A DNA stretch of 40,348 nucleotides from Lachnospiraceae bacterium (GTDB taxonomy: Bacteria; Bacillota; Clostridia; Lachnospirales; Lachnospiraceae): the NCBI GenBank assembly GCA_017500935.1, contig JAFVXW010000052.1, positions 1-40,348 on the forward strand, written 5' to 3'. Below the pieces are notes generated by a model that had not been told where the DNA came from, did no database searches, and was given only the letters and a program-made list of their open reading frames with translations. Below, piece after piece: positions 1 to 6,765 of this stretch. A program made the position numbers and the translations under genes. Position 1 is the stretch's first letter. Every line of letters starts with the position of its first letter.

Positions 1-102
1 CAGTAAGTAAGACCCCTTAGAGAGTATGAGGTAGATAGGTTCGGTGTGGAAGTGCAGTAATGCATGCAGCTGACGAATACTAATCGGTCGAGGGCTTATC
101 CT
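1..102 (+). rRNA. 23S ribosomal RNA, 3' end (partial)
   Basis: The sequence up to about position 102 carries the conserved 3' end of bacterial 23S rRNA: the GACGAATACTAATCGGTCGAG block and the closing GGCTTATCC strand. The 5' part lies outside the window. The exact mature end is uncertain by a few bases. No 5S rRNA gene follows before the first tRNA, which is unusual for the 16S-23S-5S order. Confidence 0.93.
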
Positions 103-195
103 GACAGGTTTGGGAATGGATGACTTGAAGAGAGTAATGATCAATGTTCGGTTTTGAGGGTATAGAAAGCAACAAACTGGAAATACCTAAGGTAT

Positions 196-268
196 TCCTC
201 CTTAGCTCAGTCGGTAGAGCATGCGGCTGTTAACCGCAGTGTCGTTGGTTCGAGTCCAACAGGGGGAG
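196..268 (+). tRNA. tRNA-Asn (anticodon GTT)
   Basis: A full cloverleaf folds. The acceptor TCCTCCT pairs with AGGGGGA, the anticodon GTT is at 229-231, and the T-loop is GTTCGAGTC. There is no encoded CCA. It is the first of three closely spaced tRNAs behind the rRNA operon. Confidence 0.95.
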
Positions 269-272
269 TTAT

Positions 273-344
273 GGCTCCGTGGTCAAGCGGTTAAGACATC
301 GCCCTTTCACGGCGGTAACACGGGTTCGATTCCCGTCGGAGTCA
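273..344 (+). tRNA. tRNA-Glu (anticodon TTC)
   Basis: The acceptor GGCTCCG pairs with CGGAGTC, the anticodon TTC is at 306-308 and the T-loop is GTTCGATTC. It begins only four bases after tRNA-Asn, so both are likely cut from one rRNA-tRNA transcript. No CCA is encoded. Confidence 0.95.
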
Positions 345-376
345 TTTTTCCGAAAGGAAAGCATATAATAGAATAT

Positions 377-447
377 GGCGTGATAGCCAAGTGGTAAGGC
401 ACGGGTCTGCAACACCCTTATCGCCGGTTCAAATCCGGCTCGCGCCT
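377..447 (+). tRNA. tRNA-Cys (anticodon GCA)
   Basis: The acceptor GGCGTGA pairs with TCGCGCC, the anticodon GCA is at 409-411 and the T-loop is GTTCAAATC. It is the last tRNA before the operon terminator. No CCA is encoded. Confidence 0.94.
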
Positions 448-455
448 CTGTTGAG

Positions 456-489
456 AAGCTCTGAAAACACTAGTTTTCAGAGCTTTTTT
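456..489 (+). terminator. rRNA/tRNA operon terminator
   Basis: A perfect 13-bp stem (456-468 with 473-485), a four-base loop and a run of six T follow tRNA-Cys by nine bases. This closes the rRNA-tRNA transcript. Confidence 0.92.
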
Positions 490-509
490 CGTGAAGATAC
501 AGTGGAGAG

Positions 510-538
510 TTGACATACAATTTAACCGGTGATACAAT
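510..538 (+). promoter_or_regulatory. sigma-A promoter for the aspS leader
   Basis: TTGACA at 510-515 and TACAAT at 533-538 are separated by exactly 17 bases. Transcription should start near 545, giving an untranslated leader of roughly 190 nt before the attenuator terminator at 690-736. Confidence 0.85.
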
Positions 539-570
539 TACGTCACAAAATTCCAGAGGGGTGTCTGATA

Positions 571-618
571 ATGATGAACAATCAATTTCAGAAACTGAAT
601 AGGGACGACGATAAGTAG
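571..618 (+). CDS. aspS leader peptide, 15 aa, Asn- and Asp-codon rich
   Basis: The ORF reads MMNNQFQKLNRDDDK then TAG. A Shine-Dalgarno AGAGGGG lies at 555-561, nine bases before the ATG. It has three Asn codons (577-582 and 598-600) and three consecutive Asp codons GAC GAC GAT (604-612). The stop codon sits exactly where the first hairpin of the attenuator begins (618). This layout matches leader peptides of amino acid attenuators, in which a ribosome short of charged tRNA stalls on the regulatory codons. Here the regulated gene is an aspartyl-tRNA synthetase. The ORF, its SD and the hairpins are seen directly; the sensing role is inferred. Confidence 0.78.
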   Translation: MMNNQFQKLNRDDDK

Positions 619-736
619 CGTTTGTATCTGTGAGCAGTCATAGGTACAAGCGCTTAATGTGTTGTGCCTATGTGGGATATATGAAGCATAAACCACATTG
701 GTAAGGAATTATATACTTTGCCTGTGTGGTTTTTTT
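618..736 (+). promoter_or_regulatory. Transcription attenuator of aspS (ribosome-mediated)
   Basis: Four mutually exclusive helices can be drawn. Helix 1:2 is a 16-bp hairpin, 618-633 with 638-653. Helix 2:3 pairs 639-649 with 662-672 (11 bp). Helix 3:4 pairs 665-675 with 693-703 (10 of 11) and acts as the antiterminator. Helix 4:5 is the intrinsic terminator: 690-697 with 725-732 and 700-706 with 716-722, then T 730-736. If the ribosome stalls on the Asp codons, strand 1 stays free, so 1:2 and 3:4 form and aspS is read. If it reaches the stop codon it covers strand 1, so 2:3 and the terminator form. The parity is right for induction by low Asp-tRNA. No T-box motif (GGTGGNACC) is present. Confidence 0.8.
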
Positions 737-790
737 GTACCTTTCTTTTTGGGGTTCCATGCGGGTATATTTTTGGAAGAAGGTGATCGT

Positions 791-850
791 ATGGGACATA
801 AAGACGATGTTCTTATGGATGGAGATTATCCGGAGATAAGGAGATGTTGA
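791..850 (+). CDS. Possible second small ORF (19 aa, Asp-rich) before aspS
   Basis: The ORF MGHKDDVLMDGDYPEIRRC lies between the attenuator terminator and aspS. An AAGGTG SD-like site precedes its ATG by six bases. Four of its 19 codons are Asp. It ends 22 bases before the aspS start. It could be a translated upstream ORF that adds a further layer of control, or a chance ORF. No homologue is recognised. Confidence 0.35.
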   Translation: MGHKDDVLMDGDYPEIRRC

Positions 851-872
851 ACAAAACAGAAAGGATAAGATC

Positions 873-2186
873 ATGGAAAAATTTAAGAATGAAAATATTG
901 GTATAAATGAAGTGGAAGCAGAAGAATTGGCAGGACATATCGGAGAAGTGGTGCGGCTTCACGGCAGTATTTATAAGATACGAAAAATGAAAAGTTTTTC
1001 ATTTGTACTGCTGAGAACCAAAAGGGATGTGGTTCAGTGTGTCACATCAAAGGATTTGGAGATTCCAATGGAGGAAAGCTGTGTGATCTTGTCAGCAAAG
1101 GTGGTGGAGGATAACAGAAGCAGAGTCGGATATGAGCTGCAGATTGAAACAATTGAGGTCTTGAGCAGTCCTCAGGAAATTGCCCCCATTGTGATCAATC
1201 AGAAAATAGTAGACACTTCCATCGAAAATTTACTGGATTTCAGACCTATAACGCTGCGGAATGAGAAAGAAAGGGCGATTTTTAAACTGCAGGAAGGTAT
1301 TTGCAGAGCCTTTCGTGAATTTTTGTACCGTGAAAATTTTACGGAGATCCACACTCCCAAGATCGTACAGTCGGGTGCAGAGGGCGGTGCTAATATTTTT
1401 AAGTTGGACTATTTCGGGCAGGAGGCATATCTGGCGCAGAGCCCGCAGTTTTACAAGCTGATGATGGCGGGCGTTTTTGAACGGGTATTTGAGATCGCAC
1501 CGGTGTTTCGGGCTGAAAAGCATGATACTTCAAGGCATTTGAATGAGTATACGAGTGTGGATTTTGAGATGGGTTTTATCAGCAGTTTCCGGGAGATTAT
1601 GGAGATGGAAACTGCCATGCTGCAGTATACAATGAAATATTTGGCGGAAAATTATGAAAAAGAACTGACGCTGTTGAATCTGACGCTGCCGGTGATTGAA
1701 AAGATTCCTTCCGTTACTTTTCGGGAAGCAAAGGTAAAGGTGGCAGAGGCTTATAAGAGAACGGTAAAGGATTGGGAGGATTTTGAACCGGAGGAGGAAA
1801 AACTCTTATCGGCGCTGATTTTACAAGAAACAGGAAGCGAGTTTGTTTTTGTGACACATTATCCGAGCGAAAAAAGGCCGTTTTATGCGATGGAAAATAA
1901 GGACAATCCCAATGAAACGGAAAGTTTTGACTTATTGTTCCGGGGACTCGAAATCACCACAGGCGGCCAGCGCATCCACGACTATCAGGAGCAGGTTGCA
2001 AAAATGCAGCGGAAAGGTATGAATGTGCAGTTATTTGAAAGTTATCTTATGATGCATAAGCATGGGATGCCGCCCCACGGAGGATTGGGGCTTGGACTGG
2101 AGAGGTTCACCGCCAGGTTGCTGGGCTATGAGAATGTGAGGTATACGACACTGTTTCCGAGGGATATTAAGAGGCTGGTGCCGTGA
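873..2186 (+). CDS. aspS: Aspartyl-tRNA synthetase, archaeal type
   Basis: A class II aminoacyl-tRNA synthetase of 437 aa that charges tRNA-Asp with aspartate in the cytoplasm. An N-terminal OB-fold anticodon-binding domain (about 15-110) is followed by the catalytic core. Motif 2 is seen in the FRAEKHDTSRHLNEYTSVDFEM stretch (about 218-239) and motif 3 near the end (GLGLGLERF). The length and the IHTPKI, AQSPQ and GMPPHGGLG blocks match the short archaeal AspRS rather than the roughly 590-aa bacterial form. Many such enzymes are non-discriminating and also make Asp-tRNA-Asn for GatCAB. At two positions I recall as deciding this, Tyr replaces the Trp/His and Arg replaces the Lys/Pro, so specificity cannot be called. 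It is preceded by its own promoter and attenuator. Confidence 0.93.
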   Translation: MEKFKNENIGINEVEAEELAGHIGEVVRLHGSIYKIRKMKSFSFVLLRTKRDVVQCVTSKDLEIPMEESCVILSAKVVEDNRSRVGYELQIETIEVLSSPQEIAPIVINQKIVDTSIENLLDFRPITLRNEKERAIFKLQEGICRAFREFLYRENFTEIHTPKIVQSGAEGGANIFKLDYFGQEAYLAQSPQFYKLMMAGVFERVFEIAPVFRAEKHDTSRHLNEYTSVDFEMGFISSFREIMEMETAMLQYTMKYLAENYEKELTLLNLTLPVIEKIPSVTFREAKVKVAEAYKRTVKDWEDFEPEEEKLLSALILQETGSEFVFVTHYPSEKRPFYAMENKDNPNETESFDLLFRGLEITTGGQRIHDYQEQVAKMQRKGMNVQLFESYLMMHKHGMPPHGGLGLGLERFTARLLGYENVRYTTLFPRDIKRLVP

Positions 2187-2313
2187 TCCGGTTAATGATG
2201 ACTGGATGAAAACGGTTATCCTTTTTGCTGGTCTGAGCAAAAATATGTTTTTGATAATTGCTGAGAAATTGTATGTATTCGGTTTTGACTTCATAAATTC
2301 TTAGTTTTTTCAT
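2187..2313 (-). pseudogene. N-terminal remnant of a ToxN/AbiQ-like type III toxin
   Basis: Reading leftward from an ATG at 2313, with an AGGATAT SD-like site just before it, the first 40 or so codons give MKKLRIYEVKTEYIQFLSNY and a short basic stretch. This resembles the start of ToxN/AbiQ endoribonucleases (Y-x-V-x-x-x-Y-I-x-x-L). The frame then runs into the 3' end of aspS on the opposite strand, so the remaining three quarters of a toxin is missing. Upstream on the same strand are a hairpin terminator and a single ToxI-like repeat, the classic order of a type III system (antitoxin RNA, terminator, toxin). The assignment rests on recalled family patterns, not on a search. Confidence 0.42.
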
Positions 2314-2338
2314 AGAGATATCCTTTCTTAACAAAAAA

Positions 2339-2367
2339 TGGCAGAGACTATAATTTGCCTCTGCCAT
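2339..2367 (-). terminator. Hairpin terminator between ToxI-like repeat and toxin remnant
   Basis: ATGGCAGAG (2339-2347) and CTCTGCCAT (2359-2367) form a perfect 9-bp stem. On the minus strand it is followed by six T. In type III toxin-antitoxin loci a leaky terminator of this kind separates the antitoxin RNA from the toxin gene. Confidence 0.65.
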
Positions 2368-2404
2368 CGAATAACTCGCTCACTTTAGGGCTGTGCATCA
2401 CCTT
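2368..2404 (-). ncRNA. Single ToxI-like antitoxin RNA repeat (relic)
   Basis: On the minus strand this stretch begins AAGGTGAT, contains CCCTAAAGTG and ends GTTATTCG. It is close in length and pattern to the 36-nt Pectobacterium ToxI repeat as I remember it (AAGGTGAT, then CCTTTAAGTG, then AAATTC). Only one copy is visible, whereas known antitoxins usually have two or more. A TTGATG-16-TATATT promoter-like pair lies upstream on the minus strand, and a TTGTAT-2-ATACAA palindrome overlaps its 5' edge at 2403-2416. Confidence 0.38.
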
Positions 2405-2497
2405 GTATGAATACAATATATGTGACAGGTATTTTAGGGAATATATTTGCAGCATAAAACCCATCAAAATCCACGAGTCTATACACAGAATATGATG

Positions 2498-2525
2498 TTG
2501 TATGGAAGATGCATTCAGGTATAAT
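2498..2525 (+). promoter_or_regulatory. Promoter of the XRE-TPR gene
   Basis: TTGTAT at 2498-2503 and TATAAT at 2520-2525 are spaced by 16 bases, giving a start near 2532 and a 60-nt leader. It overlaps, on the opposite strand, the region upstream of the antitoxin relic. Confidence 0.5.
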
Positions 2526-2591
2526 AAATTCAGAAGCTTCCAAGAACAGGAAAGGAAATGAGAGCAGGTGTACACGGCTTTTGGATGAAAA

Positions 2592-3515
2592 ATGACAAAA
2601 ATTTTTTCACAGAACTTAAAGAAATTTCGTGTTGAAAAAAATATGACACAGGAACAGGCGGGAAAAGCGCTTGGAGTCAGTGCCCAGACGATTTCACGTT
2701 GGGAATGCAATACAACTTTGCCTGATGTTGCGATTTTGCCTGAGATTGCGCGTTTGTATGGTGTGACAATTGATGATTTATATAGAGAAAATGCTGTTGC
2801 ATACGAGCATTATGCATCCCGGCTTTTCAGTATTTATGAATCCAGTTCAAAACCGGAGGATTTTCTGGCAGCAGAGCAGGAATACCGGAGAATGGTAGAA
2901 GAAAACCATTATACCATGGAAGATTTGCGTTCATATGGGATTCTGCATCAATATATGATGCTTGACTGTAAAGAAAAAGCATTGTCAATGTTTGACAGAG
3001 TTTTGAAGCAGGGACCGAAAACAGATGCAGAAACTTATTGGAGAACCAAAAGACAGAAAATATTATTTTGGGCTCAAATCGGCAAAGCGGAGGATTCTGT
3101 TAACGAACAGCTTCAGGCAGTTTCGGCAGACAGTACAGAGGTAAATAACTGGATCTGTTTGCTTGCTGCACTTAACAGTGCGGGGAAGTATCAGGAAGCA
3201 GAAAGCTGGTTGGAAAAAGCGATTCATCGTTTCACGGAAAATGCCTGTCTTTGTGTTTATGGCGGGGATATTTGCAGAAAACTAAAGAAATATGAAAAAG
3301 CGATTGCATATTGGGACAGAGCAATTTTGCTGGATGACTCTTATTGTGATGCCATGTACTCAAAAGGATTTTGTTATGAAGAATTAGGTGAATATGACAA
3401 GGCATATGAAATCTGGTGTCAGATTATCGAATGGCTGGAGAAAAGGGGATATTTGTATGAAATAGAATTTCCGCGTCAATTAGCGCAGAAATGCAGGGAA
3501 AAAATGCAGTCTTAG
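2592..3515 (+). CDS. XRE-family transcriptional regulator with TPR repeats
   Basis: A 307-aa cytoplasmic protein. The N-terminus (about residues 5-60) is a Cro/CI-type helix-turn-helix, with MTQEQAGKALGVSAQTISRW as the recognition part and PDVAILPEIARLYGVTIDDL after it. The rest is helical, with tetratricopeptide-like repeats from about 165 to 295 (KYQEAESWLEKAI, KYEKAIAYWDRAI, EYDKAYEIW). This layout is common in Clostridia for stress- or peptide-responsive regulators. The SD is poor (GGAT), so the start rests on the intact HTH. It stands 86 bp upstream of an AraC-type gene, and the two could be co-transcribed. The target is unknown. Confidence 0.85.
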   Translation: MTKIFSQNLKKFRVEKNMTQEQAGKALGVSAQTISRWECNTTLPDVAILPEIARLYGVTIDDLYRENAVAYEHYASRLFSIYESSSKPEDFLAAEQEYRRMVEENHYTMEDLRSYGILHQYMMLDCKEKALSMFDRVLKQGPKTDAETYWRTKRQKILFWAQIGKAEDSVNEQLQAVSADSTEVNNWICLLAALNSAGKYQEAESWLEKAIHRFTENACLCVYGGDICRKLKKYEKAIAYWDRAILLDDSYCDAMYSKGFCYEELGEYDKAYEIWCQIIEWLEKRGYLYEIEFPRQLAQKCREKMQS

Positions 3516-3601
3516 CAATTCCCCTGACAAATCTCCGCAAACGGGGAGATGCACAGCCTCTTCCGTATCGGTACAATAAGAATCAGCAGGGAGGAAAAAG
3601 G

Positions 3602-4495
3602 ATGGAATGGATCACAGCAATACAACAGGCGATTCTTTATATGGAAGAGCATCTTTTGGAAGAGATCAATTATGAAGATGTGGCAGAGCATGTGCATATT
3701 TCCTGTTATGAATTTCATCGGGCATTCAGTTTTCTGTCCGGAATGACGGCGAATGCGTATATCCGCAGCCGCAGGCTGTCGCTGGCAGGGCGGGAGATTG
3801 TGGAGACGGATGCAAAGATAACGGAGATCGCGCTGAAGTATGGGTATGAAACGCCGGAAAGCTTTACAAAGGCTTTTACGAGATTTCACGGCGTAGCACC
3901 CAGAGCTGCCAGAGAAGAAGCGGCCAAACTTGTCCTTTTTAACCCGCTTATGATCAAAATAACAGTGGAAGGCGGTAAAACGATGGATTACAGAATTGTG
4001 CAGACAGCAGAGCAGAGATTTATTGCGCGGGTAAAGGATTTTCGGAATGACATCATCAACGAAGAGGAAAACCGCGATGTTCCTGATTTCTGGGAGGAAT
4101 GCGGCGACAAAAACCTGATCGCGCCGATGCTTTCGCTTTGTCCGGAAGGGAAAAAAGACCTGTATGGTCTGTGTTCTCCGGCAAAAGAGGGAGCAGACAC
4201 CTTTGAATATGGCATTGGGGTGCTGCTTGATGAAAAAACGGCAGCAGCTTGCATTGCGGAAATGACTCAGGCGGGATATCGGATCTGGGATGTAAAAGCC
4301 GGTACTTATGTTGTGTTTGAATGTTTTGGTGAGGACAGCCGATGTATCAGCGAGACCTGGCAGAAATTTTATAAAGAATTTTTGCCGCAGATGGGGTATG
4401 AGGCAGAAGATGCCGCAGATTATGAGATTTATTATGAAAATGGAAAGAAAGGGCTGTTTTGTGAGCTTTGGATTCCGGTGAAGAAAAAATCATAA
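3602..4495 (+). CDS. AraC-family regulator with GyrI-like effector domain
   Basis: Residues 1-110 form the double HTH of AraC/XylS proteins, starting MEWITAIQQAILYMEEHL and including ITEIALKYGYETPESFTKAF and FHGVAPRAAR. Residues about 125-297 form a GyrI-like/effector-binding domain (YRIVQTAEQRFIARV, GTYVVFECFGEDSRCISETW). The same pairing occurs in the Rob and SoxS-like multidrug sensors of Bacillota. I chose the ATG at 3602 because it is the start preceded by GGGAGGAAAAAG. It is followed by a strong terminator. The ligand is unknown, though small hydrophobic compounds are typical. Confidence 0.9.
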   Translation: MEWITAIQQAILYMEEHLLEEINYEDVAEHVHISCYEFHRAFSFLSGMTANAYIRSRRLSLAGREIVETDAKITEIALKYGYETPESFTKAFTRFHGVAPRAAREEAAKLVLFNPLMIKITVEGGKTMDYRIVQTAEQRFIARVKDFRNDIINEEENRDVPDFWEECGDKNLIAPMLSLCPEGKKDLYGLCSPAKEGADTFEYGIGVLLDEKTAAACIAEMTQAGYRIWDVKAGTYVVFECFGEDSRCISETWQKFYKEFLPQMGYEAEDAADYEIYYENGKKGLFCELWIPVKKKS

Positions 4496-4510
4496 AGTAA
4501 AGCAATGAGA

Positions 4511-4534
4511 AAAGCGGCCGACCGGCCGCTTTTT
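4511..4534. terminator. Bidirectional terminator
   Basis: The stem AAAGCGGCC (4511-4519) with GGCCGCTTT (4524-4532) has T runs on both strands. It separates the AraC-type gene from the converging oxidoreductase remnant. Confidence 0.88.
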
Positions 4535-4538
4535 ATCT

Positions 4539-5177
4539 TTAAAATTCAGGTATCATTACCGGCGCGCCGTTATCCATAGCAGAAATGTGGGCATAAATAC
4601 CTGCTGCGGTAATATTGGCACCCAGGTTCTCATCGATAGCCGGACGTCTTTCTTCTATAATACTTCTTACAAATTCATGAACCAGATGAGGATGTGAGCC
4701 GTGATGACCGCCTCCATGACCCTTTTTCAAAGAAAGCTGAGGATTAAGAGGATCAAAATCTTTTACATTGATGGTATATTTCTGTATGGACTCAGGAAGG
4801 TATTCATGGAAGTTGGGCATGGACATCTGTGTAACTTCGGTCTCAGAACCGCGAAGTCCTTCAACAGGCTCTTTTCCTATGGAAATATACGGATCATCAT
4901 TATCTGCAAATCCCCACTCAAAGCTGGCTTTACTGCCGTATACAGACAGTCCTTCCAAATAAACACGGGCAGTTTCAAACAAACAACGCGTTGCTTCGCC
5001 TTTCATGCCGTTTTCAAACTCTAAAAGGGCACTCTCCACAGGATAGGGATTGTTGTACTGCTTCTGCAGTTCTTCTGCCATGCTGCCTGAGCCGAAACAG
5101 TTTACGCGTTTTACACGGGAGTTGGACAAAGCCACCATAGGACCGATGGCGTGGGTGCCGTACCACATGCATAACAA
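4539..5177 (-). pseudogene. Gfo/Idh/MocA oxidoreductase, C-terminal half only
   Basis: The 212-aa frame matches the C-terminal alpha/beta domain of Gfo/Idh/MocA NAD(P)-dependent sugar dehydrogenases (WYGTHAIGPM, then ALLEFENGMKGEATRC, then HPHLVHEFVRSIIEERRPAIDENLGANITAAGI). The N-terminal Rossmann domain with its GxGxxG loop and EKP motif is absent. The frame opens only at a TTG within the domain, with no SD. A His/Gly-rich segment (KKGHGGGHHGSHPH) is natural to some members. It is therefore a 5'-truncated gene, unlikely to be functional. An intact member of the superfamily lies at 38926-40086. Confidence 0.82.
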
Positions 5178-5554
5178 AATCCATATAGTTTATTCAGCAG
5201 TTCGTCGGTTAAGTGGTCTGGCAATTCCTGTTTTCGCATTTTGTATTCCTTCTGAAGCGTTGATCAATGCTTTCATCTGTAGAATACAATGCGGGGATTC
5301 GCAAAGATATTTCCAAAAGACTAGCTGATGAATGGCCGTTTTGGTGTAATCCAGACTATAGTTAAGTGGAAAAAGAAATAAAAGCTGATTCGCGATGGAA
5401 GCGGTGGGTTGCGAAGACGCAGGCATAAAAGATATGTTTTTCCCAAAACGGGATATTGACGGAAATAACCCCATTTATTTCCCGCAGATATTTCTATATT
5501 CTTCATTATTTTTATATTAAAATAAGAATATCAGAAAGATCAGGAGGGGCAAAA
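5178..5554. other. Gene-poor stretch with decayed fragments
   Basis: About 375 bases without a supported gene. A 32-codon plus-strand ORF at 5267-5365 (containing IRKDISKRLADEWPFWCN) looks protein-like but has no SD and is followed by stops, so it may be a fragment of an unrecognised gene. The last 60 bases before the coiled-coil gene are very AT-rich and probably contain its promoter, but no clean -35/-10 pair is seen. Confidence 0.5.
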
Positions 5555-6502
5555 ATGAGACATTTCGACGAAGAATTACGTCAGCTGCAGATCCAGGCGG
5601 CTTCAAAGAACCGCCTGGAAACCGTTTTAAAGGAACTGCAAAATCAGAAGCGAGTGTTGGAAGAACGCGTGGAGGAGCTTTCTGCGCAGAAAAATAAAGA
5701 GCAGCTGGAAGTGGACCGGCTGGAAAAGAGAAGTCTTGCCAACTATTTTTATCAGGTGGTGGGAAAGCTGGATGAAAAACTGACCAAAGAAAAACAGGAA
5801 GTGTACGAGGCGGCAGTAAAGTACGATGCAGCATACAGTGAACTGCAGCAGATTGAGGCTGATATCAGAGCCAGAGAGCTGGAATACGGAAAAATTCGCA
5901 GAAGTAAAGAACGCTATCAGGAGGTTCTTAAGGAAAAGAAGGAGGCTCTAAAGCTCTCCGGTGTACCGGAAGCGGATGAGATTTTCAGGCTGGAAGCGCA
6001 GATCACAAGTCTGGATGTACAGATGAGGGAACTGGACGAAGCTGTATGGGAAGGGCAGAAGGCTGGGCAGATTGCTGACCGGATCTTAAAGAGTCTTTCG
6101 GATGCGGAAGGATGGGGAACCTGGGATATGCTGGGCGGCGGTCTGCTCGCAGATATGGCAAAACACAGTCATCTGGATGAGGCGCAGGATCAGGTGGAAC
6201 GTCTGCAGAGCGCGTTGCGCCGCTTCAAGACAGAGCTGGCGGATGTGAAGGTTATTGCAGATATGCAGGTCAATATTGATGGTTTTTTACGGTTTGCGGA
6301 TTATTTTTTTGACGGGCTGTTTGCAGACTGGACAGTGATGAGTAAGATCAGCGATGCCAAAAAACAGGTGGAAAATGTGAAAAATCAGATCAATACACTG
6401 CTGCATAAGCTGGACAGATCCCGTAAATCTGTGACAGAGGAGCGAAACAACGCACAGAATAAGCTGCAGGAGCTGGTCAGAAATGCAGATCTGAACAGGT
6501 AA
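5555..6502 (+). CDS. Coiled-coil protein of unknown function
   Basis: A 315-aa protein without signal peptide or membrane segment. Residues about 5-165 are a long charged coiled coil (repeated E/K/L heptads). A short conserved-looking module follows (about 190-205, GWGTWDMLGGGLLADMAKHS), then a second coiled coil from about 210 to the end. The GWGTWDMLGGG block recurs in uncharacterised Bacillota coiled-coil proteins I recall, but no function is known. I chose the ATG at 5555 because AGGAGGGG precedes it; upstream in-frame codons lack an SD. It is monocistronic, ending just ahead of the aromatic operon promoter. Confidence 0.82.
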   Translation: MRHFDEELRQLQIQAASKNRLETVLKELQNQKRVLEERVEELSAQKNKEQLEVDRLEKRSLANYFYQVVGKLDEKLTKEKQEVYEAAVKYDAAYSELQQIEADIRARELEYGKIRRSKERYQEVLKEKKEALKLSGVPEADEIFRLEAQITSLDVQMRELDEAVWEGQKAGQIADRILKSLSDAEGWGTWDMLGGGLLADMAKHSHLDEAQDQVERLQSALRRFKTELADVKVIADMQVNIDGFLRFADYFFDGLFADWTVMSKISDAKKQVENVKNQINTLLHKLDRSRKSVTEERNNAQNKLQELVRNADLNR

Positions 6503-6540
6503 GTAAAATTCTGACCAGGCGAAATTCTGCATAAAAACAG

Positions 6541-6569
6541 TTGACTTTGATGCGTTGAAGTGCTATCAT
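6541..6569 (+). promoter_or_regulatory. Promoter of the aromatic amino acid operon
   Basis: TTGACT (6541-6546) and TATCAT (6564-6569) are 17 bases apart. The start should lie near 6576, just upstream of the leader-peptide SD (AAGGAGG, 6588-6594). Confidence 0.72.
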
Positions 6570-6605
6570 TTGTAAAAATAAATCAAAAAGGAGGCAGTTC
6601 AGAAA

Positions 6606-6668
6606 ATGAATAAAAAGTTTTACTTTTACTTTTATTATTTTGAAAAGGGCTGCCCGCTTTTTGGATGA
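6606..6668 (+). CDS. Phe/Tyr-rich leader peptide of the aro operon (20 aa)
   Basis: The ORF begins MNKK and then has eight consecutive regulatory codons F-Y-F-Y-F-Y-Y-F (6618-6641), then a short tail and TGA. A strong AAGGAGG SD stands 11 bases before the ATG. Four Phe and four Tyr codons in a row directly upstream of a DAHP synthase/P-protein/tyrA operon indicate a leader peptide that senses charging of tRNA-Phe and tRNA-Tyr, as in pheA and pheS attenuators of proteobacteria. The composition is seen directly; the control mechanism is inferred. Confidence 0.85.
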   Translation: MNKKFYFYFYYFEKGCPLFG

Positions 6669-6765
6669 TCCGCGGTATTACAGTTTTTCCGCCGGATGAA
6701 CAATAAAGACAGGACAGTCCGCTTTCATTGTGCTTTGATTGGCACCCGTGGAAGCGGATTTTTTT
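6668..6765 (+). promoter_or_regulatory. Transcription attenuator of the aro operon
   Basis: The intrinsic terminator pairs 6718-6726 with 6750-6758 (inner 6730-6733 with 6742-6745) and is followed by seven T (6759-6765). It lies between the leader peptide and aroF. An alternative helix, 6700-6708 with 6722-6731 (9 bp, one bulge), would destroy the terminator's 5' arm and can serve as antiterminator. A further hairpin at 6668-6697 starts at the leader stop codon. A weak pairing of 6683-6688 with 6705-6710, possible only when that hairpin is blocked, would close the logic. The helix order is less certain than for aspS. Confidence 0.68.

Noticed and set aside
196-447. Integration site of a mobile element at the tRNA cluster
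   Set aside because: No integrase, no direct repeat of a tRNA 3' end and no phage-like genes downstream were seen.
545-736. A T-box or metabolite riboswitch upstream of aspS
   Set aside because: No GGTGGNACCGCG T-box motif or known riboswitch core is present, and the Asp-codon micro-ORF with its hairpin cascade explains the leader better.
5267-5365. 32-codon ORF as a real small protein
   Set aside because: No Shine-Dalgarno site, isolated, and adjacent sequence is full of stops; kept only as a possible gene fragment.
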